A stretch of 64,000 nt of DNA from Mycobacterium seoulense (GCF_010731595.1 NZ_AP022582.1:2790001-2854000); one strand, 5' to 3'. Numbered from the stretch's first letter, positions 35,536 to 45,418 are shown. Translations and numbers: made by a program. Notes: generated by a model not told the origin, from the letters alone.

Positions 35536-37275
35536 ATGCCGCACGCGTCCGTGGTCGCCCTGCTGCGTGAACGCGCCGGGTTGCAGCCCGACGACGTGGC
35601 GTTCCGGTACACCGACTACGACCAGGATTGGGCGGGCGTCACCGAGGCGCTGACGTGGGCGCAGCTGTACCGGCGGACCCTGAACGTCGCGCACGAGGTC
35701 AGGCGGCACGGCGCCGTCGGGGACCGCGCCGTGATCCTCGCTCCCCAGGGCCTGGCCTACATCGTGGCGTTCCTGGGGGCGATGCAGGCCGGGTTGATCG
35801 CGGTGCCGCTGTCGGTGCCGGCGGCCGGCTCGCACGACGAACGGGTCAGCGCCGTGCTGGCCGACACCGCGCCCACCGTCGTCCTCACCACGTCAGCGGC
35901 CGCCGGAACCATCACCGAGCACCTGACGCAGCCCGGCTCGCCCACCCTCCCGGCCGTGGTCGCCGTCGACGCGCTGGATTGGGACGACGCGAGCGCGCCC
36001 AGCACCCGGGTCAGCGGCGCGCCCGCGACGGCCTACCTGCAGTACACGTCCGGCTCGACGCGGCTTCCCGCCGGGGTGATGATCTCGCACCGCAATCTTC
36101 AGGTGAACTTCCAGCAGCTGATGGCCGACTATTTCGCCGAGACCAACGGTGTGCCGCCGCGCGACACGGCCGTGGTGTCGTGGCTGCCGTTCTATCACGA
36201 CATGGGATTTGTGCTCGGCGTCATCGCGCCGATCCTGGGCGGCTATCGCGGCGACCTGACCAGCCCGGTCGCCTTCCTGCAGCGGCCGGCGCGGTGGATC
36301 CACGCGATGGCGAACGGCGGACCGGTGATGTCGGCGGCGCCCAACTTCGCGTTCGAGCTGGCCGCCCGAAAGACGTCGGATGCCGACCTGGAAGGCATCG
36401 ACCTGGGCAACGTGCTGGGCATCGTCAGCGGCGCCGAGCGCATCCATCCCGCCACGCTGGACCGGTTCTGTAAACGGTTCGCCCCGTACAACTTCCGCGA
36501 TCACATGATGCGTCCCTCCTACGGCCTGGCGGAGGCGACCGTCTACGTCGCCAGCCGCACCAAGGGCGGCGCCCCGGAGGTCGTTCACTTCGAACCCGAG
36601 CGGCTGTCCGAGGGCACCGCGCAACGGTGTTCGACGCAGGCCGGCTCGCCACTGCTGAGCTACGGGATGCCGAGGTCGCCGGCCGTGCGGGTCGTGGACC
36701 CGGACACCGCCAGGGAATGCCCGCCGGGAACGGTCGGCGAAATCTGGGTCCACGGCGAGAACGTGGCCGGCGGCTATTGGCAGAAGCCGCAGGAAACCGA
36801 GCGCACCTTCGGCGGCGTCGTGACCGACCCGTCGCCGGGTACGCCCGAGGCGCCCTGGCTGCGCACCGGTGATCTCGGCTTCGTCTCCGACGGCGAGATG
36901 TTCATCGTGGGACGGATGAAGGACCTGCTGATCGTCTACGGGCGCAACCACTATCCCGAAGACATCGAGTCGACGGTCCACGAGATCACCGGCGGCCGGG
37001 TCGCGGCGATCTCCGTCGCGGTGGACGAGTCCGAAAAGCTGGTGACCATCATCGAATTGAAGAAACGCGGCGATTCCGACGAGGAGACCTCGCGCCGGCT
37101 CGACGCAGTCAAAAACGATGTCACCGCGGCGATTTCGAGCTCACACGGCTTGAACGTCGCCGATCTCGTGCTGGTGCCGCCCGGGTCGATCCCCACCACC
37201 ACGAGCGGCAAGATCCGGCGGGCCGCCTGTGTCGAGCAGTACCGCAAGCGGCAGTTCACCCGGTTGGACGCCTGA
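35536..37275 (+). CDS. fadD21: Fatty acyl-AMP ligase (FadD21-like FAAL)
   Basis: FAALs activate fatty acids as acyl-adenylates and load them on polyketide synthases. The 579-aa protein has the FAAL-type P-loop [21 protein letters not shown] (about residue 172), [10 protein letters not shown], and [16 protein letters not shown]. The C-terminal domain contains [21 protein letters not shown] and the lysine in [17 protein letters not shown]. In M. tuberculosis FadD21 serves polyacyltrehalose synthesis beside mmpL10/chp2/papA3/pks. Here a Mas-like PKS is 13 kb away with unrelated genes between. The start is ATG 35536. Confidence 0.93.
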   Translation: MPHASVVALLRERAGLQPDDVAFRYTDYDQDWAGVTEALTWAQLYRRTLNVAHEVRRHGAVGDRAVILAPQGLAYIVAFLGAMQAGLIAVPLSVPAAGSHDERVSAVLADTAPTVVLTTSAAAGTITEHLTQPGSPTLPAVVAVDALDWDDASAPSTRVSGAPATAYLQYTSGSTRLPAGVMISHRNLQVNFQQLMADYFAETNGVPPRDTAVVSWLPFYHDMGFVLGVIAPILGGYRGDLTSPVAFLQRPARWIHAMANGGPVMSAAPNFAFELAARKTSDADLEGIDLGNVLGIVSGAERIHPATLDRFCKRFAPYNFRDHMMRPSYGLAEATVYVASRTKGGAPEVVHFEPERLSEGTAQRCSTQAGSPLLSYGMPRSPAVRVVDPDTARECPPGTVGEIWVHGENVAGGYWQKPQETERTFGGVVTDPSPGTPEAPWLRTGDLGFVSDGEMFIVGRMKDLLIVYGRNHYPEDIESTVHEITGGRVAAISVAVDESEKLVTIIELKKRGDSDEETSRRLDAVKNDVTAAISSSHGLNVADLVLVPPGSIPTTTSGKIRRAACVEQYRKRQFTRLDA

Positions 37276-37279
37276 GCCC

Positions 37280-38608
37280 CTACGACGCCCGGTCATCGGG
37301 CGCGGCGGCGACGGGTTCGGCCGCTGGGGGCTCCTGAGCCGGGACGGGTGAGGCTTCCTCGGGCGCAGCGGTTTTCAGCAACGGCCAGCCTTTACGCAGA
37401 ACGTAATCGAGCCAGGCGCCCGCCAACTGCGACGTGAGCACGGCCGCGACCACCAGCGTCGTGTAGAACTTCGAGCTGATGATTCCGGCGTCGAAAGCGA
37501 CACTGGCGAGCACGATTCCGGGGCCGCCCCGGGCGTTCGTGGTGATCCCGAGGTTGATCAACTCCAGGCCCCGGAACCCGGCGAACCGCCCGGCGAGCGC
37601 CACCGACAGCATCTTCACCACGCAGGTGCCGACGAGGAAGATGACGATCATCGGCAGTGAGACGCCGCGGACGAGGTCCAGCTTCAAACCCACGATCGCG
37701 AAATAGACCGGAATGAAGAAGGCGAACGAGACTTTGCTGATCGCGTCGATCGAGTCCTCGAAGATCGCACGTTCCTTGTCCACCAGGGCGAAGCCCGCGA
37801 GGAAGGCCGCGAAGACCAGGTTGACGTCGAGCGCTCCCGCGACGGCGCAGTACGCCAGGAGGATCGCGATGGCGTAACCCGTAGGCGAGTGGTGTGCGAG
37901 AACGTTCCAGCGCGCCTTGTTGATTGCCGTGATCACGCGGGGCACGACCGTAAGACCGAGCGCGAAATAGGCCACCGTGACCAGCAGGTGCAATCCCATC
38001 TGCCATGGATGCAGGTGGGATTTCGCGGCGATCGAGGTCGCGATCGCCAGCGCCAGCCACAACACGATGTCCTCCAGCACCGCAACCCCGAGGATGAGCC
38101 GAGCGAACCGCGTATCCAGGATCTTGAGGTCGGCGAAGATCTTTGACACCACGGGCACGGAGGTGACGGCGACGCCGACCGCCAGGATGATGACGAGGGA
38201 CACGCGGTTGCCGTGCGGTCCGGCCAGGCTCGGACGAATCAGCTGGGGTCCGAAGGCCAGCCCCAGCAGGAACGGAATGCCGGTGCCCACGATCACCAGC
38301 CAACTCACCGTCCGCCGTTCACCCTTGCCGAACAGTTGCTGCACCTCCGCGCCGGACACGAACATCAGCAGCAGCAACCCGAGCCAGTAGACGAAGCTCA
38401 GGATGTGGGTGTCGTGCCTGGCGGTCCCGACGAGGTGCTGCACATAGTGGAGCCGGCCGAGCAGTGCCGGACCGAGCACGATACCTGCCAGGATCTCGCC
38501 GACCACTTTCGGCTGGCCGAGCTTGAGGAACACATACCCCAGCAACTGGGCTAGCCCGACGAGTGCGAAAAGGACGCAAATGACCGCCGTCAGTTGGGAA
38601 TTCGACAC
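37280..38608 (-). CDS. CPA2-type cation:proton antiporter (Kef/NapA-like)
   Basis: The 442-aa membrane protein has about 12 helices and CPA2 features: FLKLGQPKVVGEILAGIVLGP near the N-terminus, SVPVVSKIFADLKILDTRFARLILGVAVLEDIVLW in the core with the ion-binding region ending in a Glu-Asp pair, and NARGGPGIVLASVAFDAGIIS. A disordered Pro/Ala/Glu-rich tail (last 45 residues) has no TrkA domain. It moves Na+ or K+ against protons. The GTG 38608 overlaps the HPP gene's stop (TAGTG), so the two are coupled. Confidence 0.88.
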   Translation of the reverse strand: MSNSQLTAVICVLFALVGLAQLLGYVFLKLGQPKVVGEILAGIVLGPALLGRLHYVQHLVGTARHDTHILSFVYWLGLLLLMFVSGAEVQQLFGKGERRTVSWLVIVGTGIPFLLGLAFGPQLIRPSLAGPHGNRVSLVIILAVGVAVTSVPVVSKIFADLKILDTRFARLILGVAVLEDIVLWLALAIATSIAAKSHLHPWQMGLHLLVTVAYFALGLTVVPRVITAINKARWNVLAHHSPTGYAIAILLAYCAVAGALDVNLVFAAFLAGFALVDKERAIFEDSIDAISKVSFAFFIPVYFAIVGLKLDLVRGVSLPMIVIFLVGTCVVKMLSVALAGRFAGFRGLELINLGITTNARGGPGIVLASVAFDAGIISSKFYTTLVVAAVLTSQLAGAWLDYVLRKGWPLLKTAAPEEASPVPAQEPPAAEPVAAAPDDRAS

Positions 38609-39588
38609 TATCCACCCCTCATGTTATTGGAAACACTCCGGCCAGCGCGGCCATGGCCGGTGACCCAACGTTGATAAAACTGATAAGCGAGCGTCAGCGC
38701 TCCGGTCCCGATGGCCACGGAAATCGGGTATGTGAAACTGGGCGCATTCATCACCAAAGGGAGGAGTCCCACGGCGAGCGCGGGCGGCATGCGCAGCCGC
38801 AGGAGACGAAGCGCGAGAATGCCGAACGCCATCGCGCAGGCCGCCGCGACGGCGCCACTGCCGAACAGGCTGACCGCACCCCATCCCGCCACCGCATTGA
38901 GGACGCACACGCCCGGCAGGGCAAGCGGCTTCCCGGCCCACGGACACACCGTGGGGTGGGCGAACATTTCGTAGGCGATGACGATGAGCGGAGGAAACAG
39001 GACGAGCCGCCAGCCCGTCGCCGCGGCGCACGACGCCAGCACCGTCAGAAACGCGAAGAATGGCAGGAGCCAAGCGTTTCCGGTGGCCGGCGACTCGAGC
39101 ACGTCGTCGACGCTCGGCGTCGAAATGTCACGCTCCGAATATTTCTGCCGGCAATACCGTTGCCACGGAACGAGAATCGCCACGAGGACGACCAGGCTCA
39201 GCGCAATGGACGCCGGATAGAGCCAGCTCGTGATCCCCAGGAAAAGCGGCAGCGCCCCGGCGGCGATCCCCGGGGCGACCGCGGATTTGAGCAGCGCCAG
39301 AAGAACCAAGCACGAGGTGACGATCAGCAGAATCGCGATAACTCCGAACGGCAGAACCCGCGTGAGCAGGACACCGATGACGGCCCCCGCCACCGGCGTG
39401 ACAACAAGCCGCACCGGCTGACTGGCCCATTTTCCCGATGGCCGGGTCAGCACGTCGTAGGAGAGCGCCGCCAACCCTGGGAACAACAGGTAGTGCCAGC
39501 CATTGAAGTGCGCCGCCAGCACGATGTAAGCCAGGGCGATTCCCTCCATGAGAAGGCGATTTCGGAGTACCGGGCCTTGATCAGCCAT
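38608..39588 (-). CDS. HPP-like polytopic membrane protein
   Basis: The 326-aa protein has about ten hydrophobic helices in two similar halves. Each half has text like HYLLFPGLAALSYDVLTRPSGKWA and RLVLFPPLIVIAYEMFAHPTVCPWAGKP followed by a Gly/Ala-rich helix pair, which resembles the HPP family; some HPP proteins transport nitrite. That identification is tentative. I prefer ATG 39588 (MADQGPVL); 39615 and 39648 are alternatives. It lies 82 bp after the sulfotransferase and is coupled to the antiporter, so the three likely form one operon. Confidence 0.65.
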   Translation of the reverse strand: MADQGPVLRNRLLMEGIALAYIVLAAHFNGWHYLLFPGLAALSYDVLTRPSGKWASQPVRLVVTPVAGAVIGVLLTRVLPFGVIAILLIVTSCLVLLALLKSAVAPGIAAGALPLFLGITSWLYPASIALSLVVLVAILVPWQRYCRQKYSERDISTPSVDDVLESPATGNAWLLPFFAFLTVLASCAAATGWRLVLFPPLIVIAYEMFAHPTVCPWAGKPLALPGVCVLNAVAGWGAVSLFGSGAVAAACAMAFGILALRLLRLRMPPALAVGLLPLVMNAPSFTYPISVAIGTGALTLAYQFYQRWVTGHGRAGRSVSNNMRGG

Positions 39589-39670
39589 AGACGCTGCGTG
39601 TGGTCGTCGCATCGCGGGACTCCGCGCTACGGCGAAGTCCCGCGACACGGTGACGTCGTTTCGCGCTGAA

Positions 39671-40651
39671 TCAGCCGGCCGGGAGGATTTCGCCCTTTTC
39701 CAGCCAGTGGGCGCACTCCGGGCCGAGCTTCTCGAGGGCGACGCGGTCGAAGCGCTCCGCCTGGTCCGGCCTCAGCTCGTTGCGGTGGTCACGCGTGAGC
39801 CCCTTGTGGAAAAAGGCCTTGGCGCTGGACATGTGCGACCCGCCGAACGGCGCCATCTTCTCCGCGCGCTCGCTCATGTAGTCGAAGGAACAGTGTTCGA
39901 CGATGACGTCCATTCGCAGCGACGCCGGGTCGACGGAGAAGAATTCCGCGAGCCGGGCGATCTGGCCCCGAAGGTCCCGCTTCAGTTCCCCGTAATGCAG
40001 CAGCAGCACGTTCGGCTCGTTCCGCAGCGCCCACCACGACTGCATGATGTCGAGCAGATCGCAGCACTGGTATCCGTTGGTGTCCAGCCAGAGGTCGAAG
40101 AATTCCTGCATGTCCTCGGGGATCGCCAAAGGCGTTGGGTCGCCCGACCATTCGGCGTGGATCTGGTTGATCGTCTCCATCGTCTTCGGATTGAAGTTGT
40201 AGAGATAGTTGTGGAAGCTGATGCCGAGGTCTTTGCCGTTGCGCCCGACGAAGACATAACGGGCCTCGGGAGCGATCGGCAGGGCGTCGGCGGGCAGATG
40301 CGACTTCATCACCCGCCGAATTCCGGCCTCGCGTTGCTCCTTGAGCACCTTGAGCATCGCGGCGTGGTCACCCCAACTCGAGTCGAGCCACGGCGAGGTG
40401 TCCGAGAGCCCGCCCTCCGGCTCCTCGCCGTTGTGCAGAATCTGCTGGACAATTCGCTGCGTCCAGGTGGTGCCGGCTTTGAACGGGTCCGCGACGACGA
40501 TGTCGCTTTCGACGAAGCCGCCCTGGGCCAGGAAGTCCTCCCAGACCCGGGAATCCGAGAGGTAGTCCCGCAGGACTCTGGTCGGAGCGAGAAGTTGGTT
40601 TTCCACCGTGAATGTGCCTTCCGTCAGTTTGCGAAAAAGCGTGGGTCGCAT
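39671..40651 (-). CDS. PAPS-dependent sulfotransferase (Sulfotransfer_1 family)
   Basis: The 326-aa enzyme transfers sulfate from PAPS to an acceptor. The 5'-phosphosulfate loop is DPFKAGTTWTQR (about 55-66), and the catalytic base is His118 in VMKSHLP. The 3'-phosphate site is YVFVGRNGKDLGISFHNYL (Arg137, Ser145). It resembles mycobacterial glycolipid sulfotransferases such as Rv1373 in length and plan. ATG 40651 is preferred because it begins the domain; an upstream ATG at 40717 exists. Neighbouring sat and cysC would supply its PAPS. The acceptor is unknown: a cell-wall glycolipid is plausible. Confidence 0.9.
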   Translation of the reverse strand: MRPTLFRKLTEGTFTVENQLLAPTRVLRDYLSDSRVWEDFLAQGGFVESDIVVADPFKAGTTWTQRIVQQILHNGEEPEGGLSDTSPWLDSSWGDHAAMLKVLKEQREAGIRRVMKSHLPADALPIAPEARYVFVGRNGKDLGISFHNYLYNFNPKTMETINQIHAEWSGDPTPLAIPEDMQEFFDLWLDTNGYQCCDLLDIMQSWWALRNEPNVLLLHYGELKRDLRGQIARLAEFFSVDPASLRMDVIVEHCSFDYMSERAEKMAPFGGSHMSSAKAFFHKGLTRDHRNELRPDQAERFDRVALEKLGPECAHWLEKGEILPAG

Positions 40652-41078
40652 GCGCGGGACAGCAACACGTCCTGACGGGTCGGTTTCGGAAAAGACCCCT
40701 TCTCCGAAACCCCGCACTCGCGAAACGCACGCTCGACAAGCAGAGCTCTATCCAGTTGGTCAAACGGGTCGTGAGCGGCACCCGTGGAAGGACGGCGCCC
40801 CGACCTCGAGTCGGCTAGTCGCATCCGGCGCTGAGTGAGCCTACGTGCCGTCCGCGCCTAGTTAAACTCGCGATGATTCAAATTATGGGGTGGGGAGCTG
40901 GCAACTTCCTGTGCTGCGGTTGGACTCTTCCTGTCCTTTTGCCAGCAAAGCGAGGATGACCGCATCGCGGCGTAGGGGTTGCTCCCCTGAATGCTCGACG
41001 AAATGCGAAGCCGCCACGACACCCGTTGAACATCACGACCGGAGGCTAGTCCGCCAGCAACGAAGCAAATCGTCACGC
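40652..41078. other. Gene-free stretch upstream of the sulfotransferase
   Basis: No credible gene is seen in this 430-bp interval. Short frames on both strands lack family resemblance and ribosome sites. It must hold the minus-strand promoter of the sulfotransferase-HPP-antiporter operon. Base composition drops locally (for example around 40860-40910, AT-rich), unlike the flanking genes. Confidence 0.5.
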
Positions 41079-41123
41079 GAAAACGCCGACCGGCGACTGG
41101 GCCACCCCAGTTGCCGGTCGGCG
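41079..41123 (-). terminator. Intrinsic terminator after the sat operon
   Basis: On the minus strand a perfect 11-bp stem (plus-strand CGCCGACCGGC at 41084-41094 and GCCGGTCGGCG at 41113-41123), extended by an ACTGG/CCAGT pair, is followed by TTTT (41080-41083). It lies 45 nt downstream of the small gene's stop. It is the clearest intrinsic terminator in the window. It separates the sat-cysC-narK genes from the sulfotransferase genes. Confidence 0.8.
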
Positions 41124-41167
41124 CTAGTTATCGTCTGGTATTCTGCGTGGCCCGTGCGGCCCCGGGG

Positions 41168-41485
41168 TCAGGCTCGCGCCTCCTCGAGAAAGCGGCCCAT
41201 CACGTCGGGACCGGTGGAATGCATGTCGATGGACAGTTCGAGCAGCCTGTCCTTCGCCTTCTTCGGAAGCAGTTCGATCGACTTCGTGGTAGCGGAGTCG
41301 TATTTGGCTCCGGGGAAGCGCTGCAGCACCACATCCTTCTGCTCTTCGGTCGTGTGGATTTCCAGCAGCTTCATGCCGGCGAAAGCTTCCTTGGCCACGT
41401 CGGCCATTCCGGCCTTTCGCAGCGCCTCGAGCCTCTCGTCGTTGATCCAGACGTTGACCTTGATCATCTTCCCCGCGGTGCTCAT
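41168..41485 (-). CDS. Uncharacterised 105-aa protein coupled to sat
   Basis: I do not recognise this protein. It is soluble, charged and mixed alpha/beta in appearance: KVNVWINDERLEAL, a helix AGMADVAKEAFAGMKLLEIHTT, then PGAKYDSATTKSIELLPKKAKDRLLELSIDMH. There is no cysteine, no signal peptide and no membrane helix. The ATG at 41485 lies in the sat stop (ATGA at 41482-41485), so expression is tied to ATP sulfurylase, and a strong terminator follows. A role in sulfate activation or as a Sat partner is inference. Composition (Lys/Ile/Met-rich) is less GC-biased than core genes. Confidence 0.8.
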   Translation of the reverse strand: MSTAGKMIKVNVWINDERLEALRKAGMADVAKEAFAGMKLLEIHTTEEQKDVVLQRFPGAKYDSATTKSIELLPKKAKDRLLELSIDMHSTGPDVMGRFLEEARA

Positions 41486-42741
41486 GACTCCTCCAATTGC
41501 TTGAGCGTGAAGACCGGTCGCCGGGTCTTGAGGTACTCCTCGGTCACGAAGGGTGAACCCTCTCCGTACTTGGCGGCCGATTCCATGACGACTTCGAAAA
41601 CCTCGTGCCGCATCACCTTCTGCGTGGGCTTAACCTCGTCGGTCAGAATGCTCCTGATCAGGCTGCCGCTGAAGCTTTGGGCCTTTGAGTCGTGGCCGCA
41701 CAGGGCGGAGTTGGTGACCTCCAAGCATTCCGGGCAGTACCAGTTCTCCCTGAGGAACACCGGTTTGATGCCCAGCTCGGTTCTGTGCTGCTTGAGCAGG
41801 TTCTGGGCATCGTAGGGATGGTAGAAGTCCCCCACGCCGGCGTGGTCGCGCCCGAACATGTGATGGGTGCATCCGAGGTTGGTCCGCAGGATCGCGTGGA
41901 AGATCGCCTCCCGGGGACCGGCATACCGCATGTCCCACAGCGTGAAGGAGACCATGTGGACGTTGTCGCGAAAATACCCGCTGGTCCTCAGTGCGTTCTG
42001 CGCCAACAGGATCGCCTCGTCGATATAGTCGCCCACGCGCTTCTGGCCGATGATGGCGTTCACCAGCACACCGGTGTTGAGCTTGTCGACGGGCATGTCC
42101 TCGTTCGCGGCCAGCCAGGCCTGCTTCATCAACGCTTCGTGGCCGGTATGCGGCACGTTCCTGGTCTGATGGGCCACCGCGTGCTTCCAGTCCCGTTCGG
42201 CCAACGCTTCCATGTGCTGCTTGGGCGTCAGCCAGAAGCTCTTGAACGGCTCGTTGAAGACGGGCTCGTTGATGAGCGTGATGTCGCCCCCGATGAACCG
42301 GTTCTGGTAGGCCAGCGTCTTCTTCACGCCGGGGTGCCGTGGATCCGAAGTGCCGTAGGTCTTCTCGGCCATCCGCGCAAGGTCATACTCGTATATCTCG
42401 GAGATATCGAAGATGGCCATGGGAGCGTCGAGGTATTCGAGGACGACGCGGTCGCCCGCCTTGATGTTCAGCTTGGCGATGTCGTCGGCGGACATATCGA
42501 AGACGATCGGAATGCTCCACAGCGTTCCGTCCGGAAGCTGCATGTTGTCCAGGGTCCCGTCGACCTCCTGGCGCCCCATGAATCCCGTCAGCGGAGTGAA
42601 GAATCCATAGGACAGGCTGATGACTTCGTGCGCGGTGGCCTTCGAGATGGGAATCCGTGGCATGCCTTGGATCTGGCCCGCGGCGTTCTCGGTGGATATG
42701 CGTTCCACAATGGGATTTCCATTGTGCCCCTTGTAATTCAT
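41482..42741 (-). CDS. sat: ATP sulfurylase, single-chain Sat type
   Basis: Sat makes APS from sulfate and ATP. The 419-aa protein has an N-terminal PUA-like domain, then the catalytic QTRNVPHTGH (192-201; His198/His201 form HxxH) and MFGRDHAGVGDFY (295-307). A zinc cluster follows: Cys336, Cys339, Cys348 and His350 (CPEC...CGH), as in bacterial/archaeal homomeric sulfurylases. Mycobacteria normally use the unrelated heteromeric CysD-CysNC, so a homomeric Sat here is unusual and may be acquired. ATG 42741 begins the conserved domain, with GAGG upstream. It is followed by the small coupled gene. Confidence 0.93.
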   Translation of the reverse strand: MNYKGHNGNPIVERISTENAAGQIQGMPRIPISKATAHEVISLSYGFFTPLTGFMGRQEVDGTLDNMQLPDGTLWSIPIVFDMSADDIAKLNIKAGDRVVLEYLDAPMAIFDISEIYEYDLARMAEKTYGTSDPRHPGVKKTLAYQNRFIGGDITLINEPVFNEPFKSFWLTPKQHMEALAERDWKHAVAHQTRNVPHTGHEALMKQAWLAANEDMPVDKLNTGVLVNAIIGQKRVGDYIDEAILLAQNALRTSGYFRDNVHMVSFTLWDMRYAGPREAIFHAILRTNLGCTHHMFGRDHAGVGDFYHPYDAQNLLKQHRTELGIKPVFLRENWYCPECLEVTNSALCGHDSKAQSFSGSLIRSILTDEVKPTQKVMRHEVFEVVMESAAKYGEGSPFVTEEYLKTRRPVFTLKQLEES

Positions 42742-42821
42742 GGTGACCTCGTTCTCTCGGCTGAGTAATCGACGATTCGTTGCTTCGGCGCCCTGAGCCG
42801 GCGCCGGCTCAGCGCGGCTGG

Positions 42822-43514
42822 TCAAACTTCAACCATTCGTTCGCGGGGCTTCGGGGTGCGATCAAGCACGGGTATCACGCCCACCTGCTCGAGATGGAGA
42901 ACAACCTCCTCGGCCAGCGTCTCCGCCGTCTTCTCGCCGCCTTGGAGCCGCAATTCCGGCCGCACCGGCGCCTCGTAGGGATCATCGATCCCGGTGAAGC
43001 CCTTGATTTCACCGGCCCGGGCCTTCTTGTAGAGCCCCTTGGGATCGCGCTGTTCACATACCTCGATGGGGGTATCGATGAAGACCTCCAGGAAGTCTCC
43101 GTCGTTCAGGGTTGCGCGCACCGCATCGCGGTCGCGGCGGTAGGGACTGATGAACGCCGTCAAGGCGATAACGCCGGCCTCGCAGAACAGTTTCGACACC
43201 GCGCCGATTCGCCGGATGTTCTCTTCGCGATCTTGGGCCGAGAAGCCCAGGCCGAACCGCTGGGCGAACTCGACCCCGTGACGCTCTTCGAGGATCCCCG
43301 GCCCGGCGTTGAGCCCATAACGGACGTTATCGCCGTCCAGCAGAAAGCTCCGGACCCCACGCTCGTACAGCTTCTGCTCGACAAGGTTCGCGACCGTGCT
43401 CTTCCCACTGCCGCTCAACCCGGTGAACCAAATGACGCATCCCCGGTGGCCGTTGAGTTTCTCGCGTTCACCGCGGCTGATGTTGTGTTCGTGCCACGTG
43501 ATGTTGTCAGACAT
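42822..43514 (-). CDS. cysC: Adenylylsulfate (APS) kinase
   Basis: CysC phosphorylates APS to PAPS. The 230-aa protein has Walker A GLSGSGKST (32-40), LLDGDNVRYGLN, FISPYRRDRDAVR with the family serine, and the lid KGLYKKARAGEIKGFTGIDDPYE. It is free-standing, unlike mycobacterial CysNC, where the kinase is fused to the GTPase. With sat 80 bp downstream it gives a complete sulfate-to-PAPS route, feeding the sulfotransferase nearby. Confidence 0.95.
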   Translation of the reverse strand: MSDNITWHEHNISRGEREKLNGHRGCVIWFTGLSGSGKSTVANLVEQKLYERGVRSFLLDGDNVRYGLNAGPGILEERHGVEFAQRFGLGFSAQDREENIRRIGAVSKLFCEAGVIALTAFISPYRRDRDAVRATLNDGDFLEVFIDTPIEVCEQRDPKGLYKKARAGEIKGFTGIDDPYEAPVRPELRLQGGEKTAETLAEEVVLHLEQVGVIPVLDRTPKPRERMVEV

Positions 43515-43564
43515 TTCTAGCTCCTCGTCGGATTTGAACGGACCGTGGATGTCTCATGCTGGCT

Positions 43565-44992
43565 TCACGTCTTGACCGTCTCCTCCGCCGTTGGCTCCCG
43601 CGACACGGCCCGGACCGACGCGTGCCTGCGCTGGGGCCGCACATAGCGCGCCCAGACCAGCACTGCCGCCAAGACGTAACACGCCAGGAAGATGCAGAAC
43701 GCCGGGGTTTCGGTGCCTTCGGTGTCATAGGACTGCCGTAGCGCCAGGTCTATTCCCACCCCGCCGAGCGCGCCGAAGGCCCCGGCGAATCCGATGAGCG
43801 CTCCCGACCGGACCCGGGCCCAGTGGTGGCGTTCGCCGTTGCCGAGGCCCAGCGCAAGCCCGCGCTCCTCGAATACCGACGGGATGAGTTTGTACACTGC
43901 CCCTTTGGCCGCTCCACAGAAGATGAACAGCGCGATGAAGCCGGCGATGTAACCCGCCATCGTCAGTCCGGTCACGTCGGCACCGCGGTCCTTTGCGATG
44001 TCCGCTTGCAGGCTGACCCCGACCAGGAGCGCACCGGCGGCGATGGCGGCGACGAAGACCGTCAGGGTGACCCGGCCACCGCCGAAGCGGTCACTCACCT
44101 TGCCACCGACTATCCGCGCCACCGATCCGAGCAGCGGCCCGATGAATGCGATTTCAGCGGCGTGCAGCGATGCCTGGCCGTGGCTTTCTCCGGCCGCCGT
44201 GAAGTTATGCGCCAGCACCTGGCCGAACGCGAACGCGAAACCGAGGAACGACCCGGACGCGCACATGTAGAAGAACGAGATGGCCCACGTGTCGGGCACT
44301 GACATGATGGAGCGCACGTTGTGTAGCGACAGCCCGGTGCGGTGTGCCACAACGTTGTCCATGAACAGCGCGGCACCGAGACCACCGGCCGCCAGCAGCA
44401 CCAGGTAGATCGCGCACACCCAATACGGCGCCTCATGCCCGACGGTGGCCAACACCACTAGGCCGACCGCCTGAATGCTGGCCGACCCGAGGTTGGCCAT
44501 CCCGCCGATGAGTCCGAGCGTGAATCCCTTGAGCCGCTGGGGGAACAGGCCGTCGACTTTCGCCAGCGACGCCGAGTAGTTGCCGCCGCCCAACCCGGTC
44601 AGCGCGGCACACAGCAGGTAGGGCCACAGCGGAAGGCCGGGGTGGGCCAAGAGCACCATCGCGCCCGCGGTGGGGATCAGCAGCACAGCAGCCGAGAACA
44701 TGGTCCAGTTTCGTCCGCCGAACCAATTCGCAGCCATCGCGTAGGGGATGCGGGCGAGCCCACCGACCAGGGAGGCGACGGCACCGATCAACAGCTTGTC
44801 ACCGGTCGAGAAGCCGTAGACCGATTGCGGCATGAACAGCACCATGACCGACCACAGGTACCAAATCGAGAAGGCGACATGGACGTTCACAACCTGCCAG
44901 AACAGATTCCGGCGAGCGATGGCGCGATTTCCGTTGTCCCAGGCCGCGGCGTCCTCCGGGTCCCAGACCGCGATGCGATGCGAACGCGCCAC
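43565..44992 (-). CDS. NarK/NNP-family anion transporter (copy A)
   Basis: The 475-aa 12-helix MFS protein resembles mycobacterial NarK3/NarU. Both anion-binding arginines known from NarK are kept: Arg81 in GGLARIPYAMA (helix 2) and the one in LLGSVARIVGGKVSDRFGGGR (helix 7-8). The helix 4-5 signature GGGNYSASLAKVDGLFPQRLKG is present. That favours nitrate/nitrite, yet the gene heads toward cysC-sat (50 bp), so another oxyanion such as sulfate should be considered. GTG 44992 has GGAAGG upstream. It is closely related to copy B. Confidence 0.85.
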   Translation of the reverse strand: MARSHRIAVWDPEDAAAWDNGNRAIARRNLFWQVVNVHVAFSIWYLWSVMVLFMPQSVYGFSTGDKLLIGAVASLVGGLARIPYAMAANWFGGRNWTMFSAAVLLIPTAGAMVLLAHPGLPLWPYLLCAALTGLGGGNYSASLAKVDGLFPQRLKGFTLGLIGGMANLGSASIQAVGLVVLATVGHEAPYWVCAIYLVLLAAGGLGAALFMDNVVAHRTGLSLHNVRSIMSVPDTWAISFFYMCASGSFLGFAFAFGQVLAHNFTAAGESHGQASLHAAEIAFIGPLLGSVARIVGGKVSDRFGGGRVTLTVFVAAIAAGALLVGVSLQADIAKDRGADVTGLTMAGYIAGFIALFIFCGAAKGAVYKLIPSVFEERGLALGLGNGERHHWARVRSGALIGFAGAFGALGGVGIDLALRQSYDTEGTETPAFCIFLACYVLAAVLVWARYVRPQRRHASVRAVSREPTAEETVKT

Positions 44993-45418
44993 GCGACATC
45001 TACCTTCCGCAGACGATGCTGCCGTGCCCCTTACCAAGCCGTCACCCTGATCGTTCAGGGCGTCCGGACCGGTCGGGCTCGTCAACAAATCAGTGCTTGC
45101 CGGTCCGAACACCTCGCAGCCGTTGCGCTTTGGTGACAGGCCGGGCGGCCGATCGCAGGTACCGGCAAACCGCCAACGGCCACTTGTCGCCCTCCACGTC
45201 ACGTACGGCTGCGCGTCTTGCCAGCCGGCGGTGCTGAACCCTCCGCAGGAGCCGTCGGCCACCGACATCGACAAGCAGTTGCGGCTGATCCCACGCTCCT
45301 TCATCGAGTAAAACGCTGGTGCGACCACTTTACAACTTAAGATGGTCAACTTACAGGAGATTTACAGGATAGGGCGGGCCTCGCCTCTTCCACTCAGCTC
45401 ACGAAGCCGGATGTGGCT
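44993..45418. other. Gene-free gap between the two NarK-type genes
   Basis: This 426-bp gap holds no convincing gene; short frames on either strand have no family similarity. An AT-rich spot with TTACAGGAGATTTACAGG (about 45350-45367) stands out against the surrounding GC-rich DNA. The minus-strand promoter of copy A and the operon to sat probably lies here. Confidence 0.45.

Noticed and set aside
45093..45311. 72-aa plus-strand frame between the NarK-type genes
   Set aside because: No family resemblance or Shine-Dalgarno, and codon use is unlike neighbours. Kept only as part of the gene-free gap.
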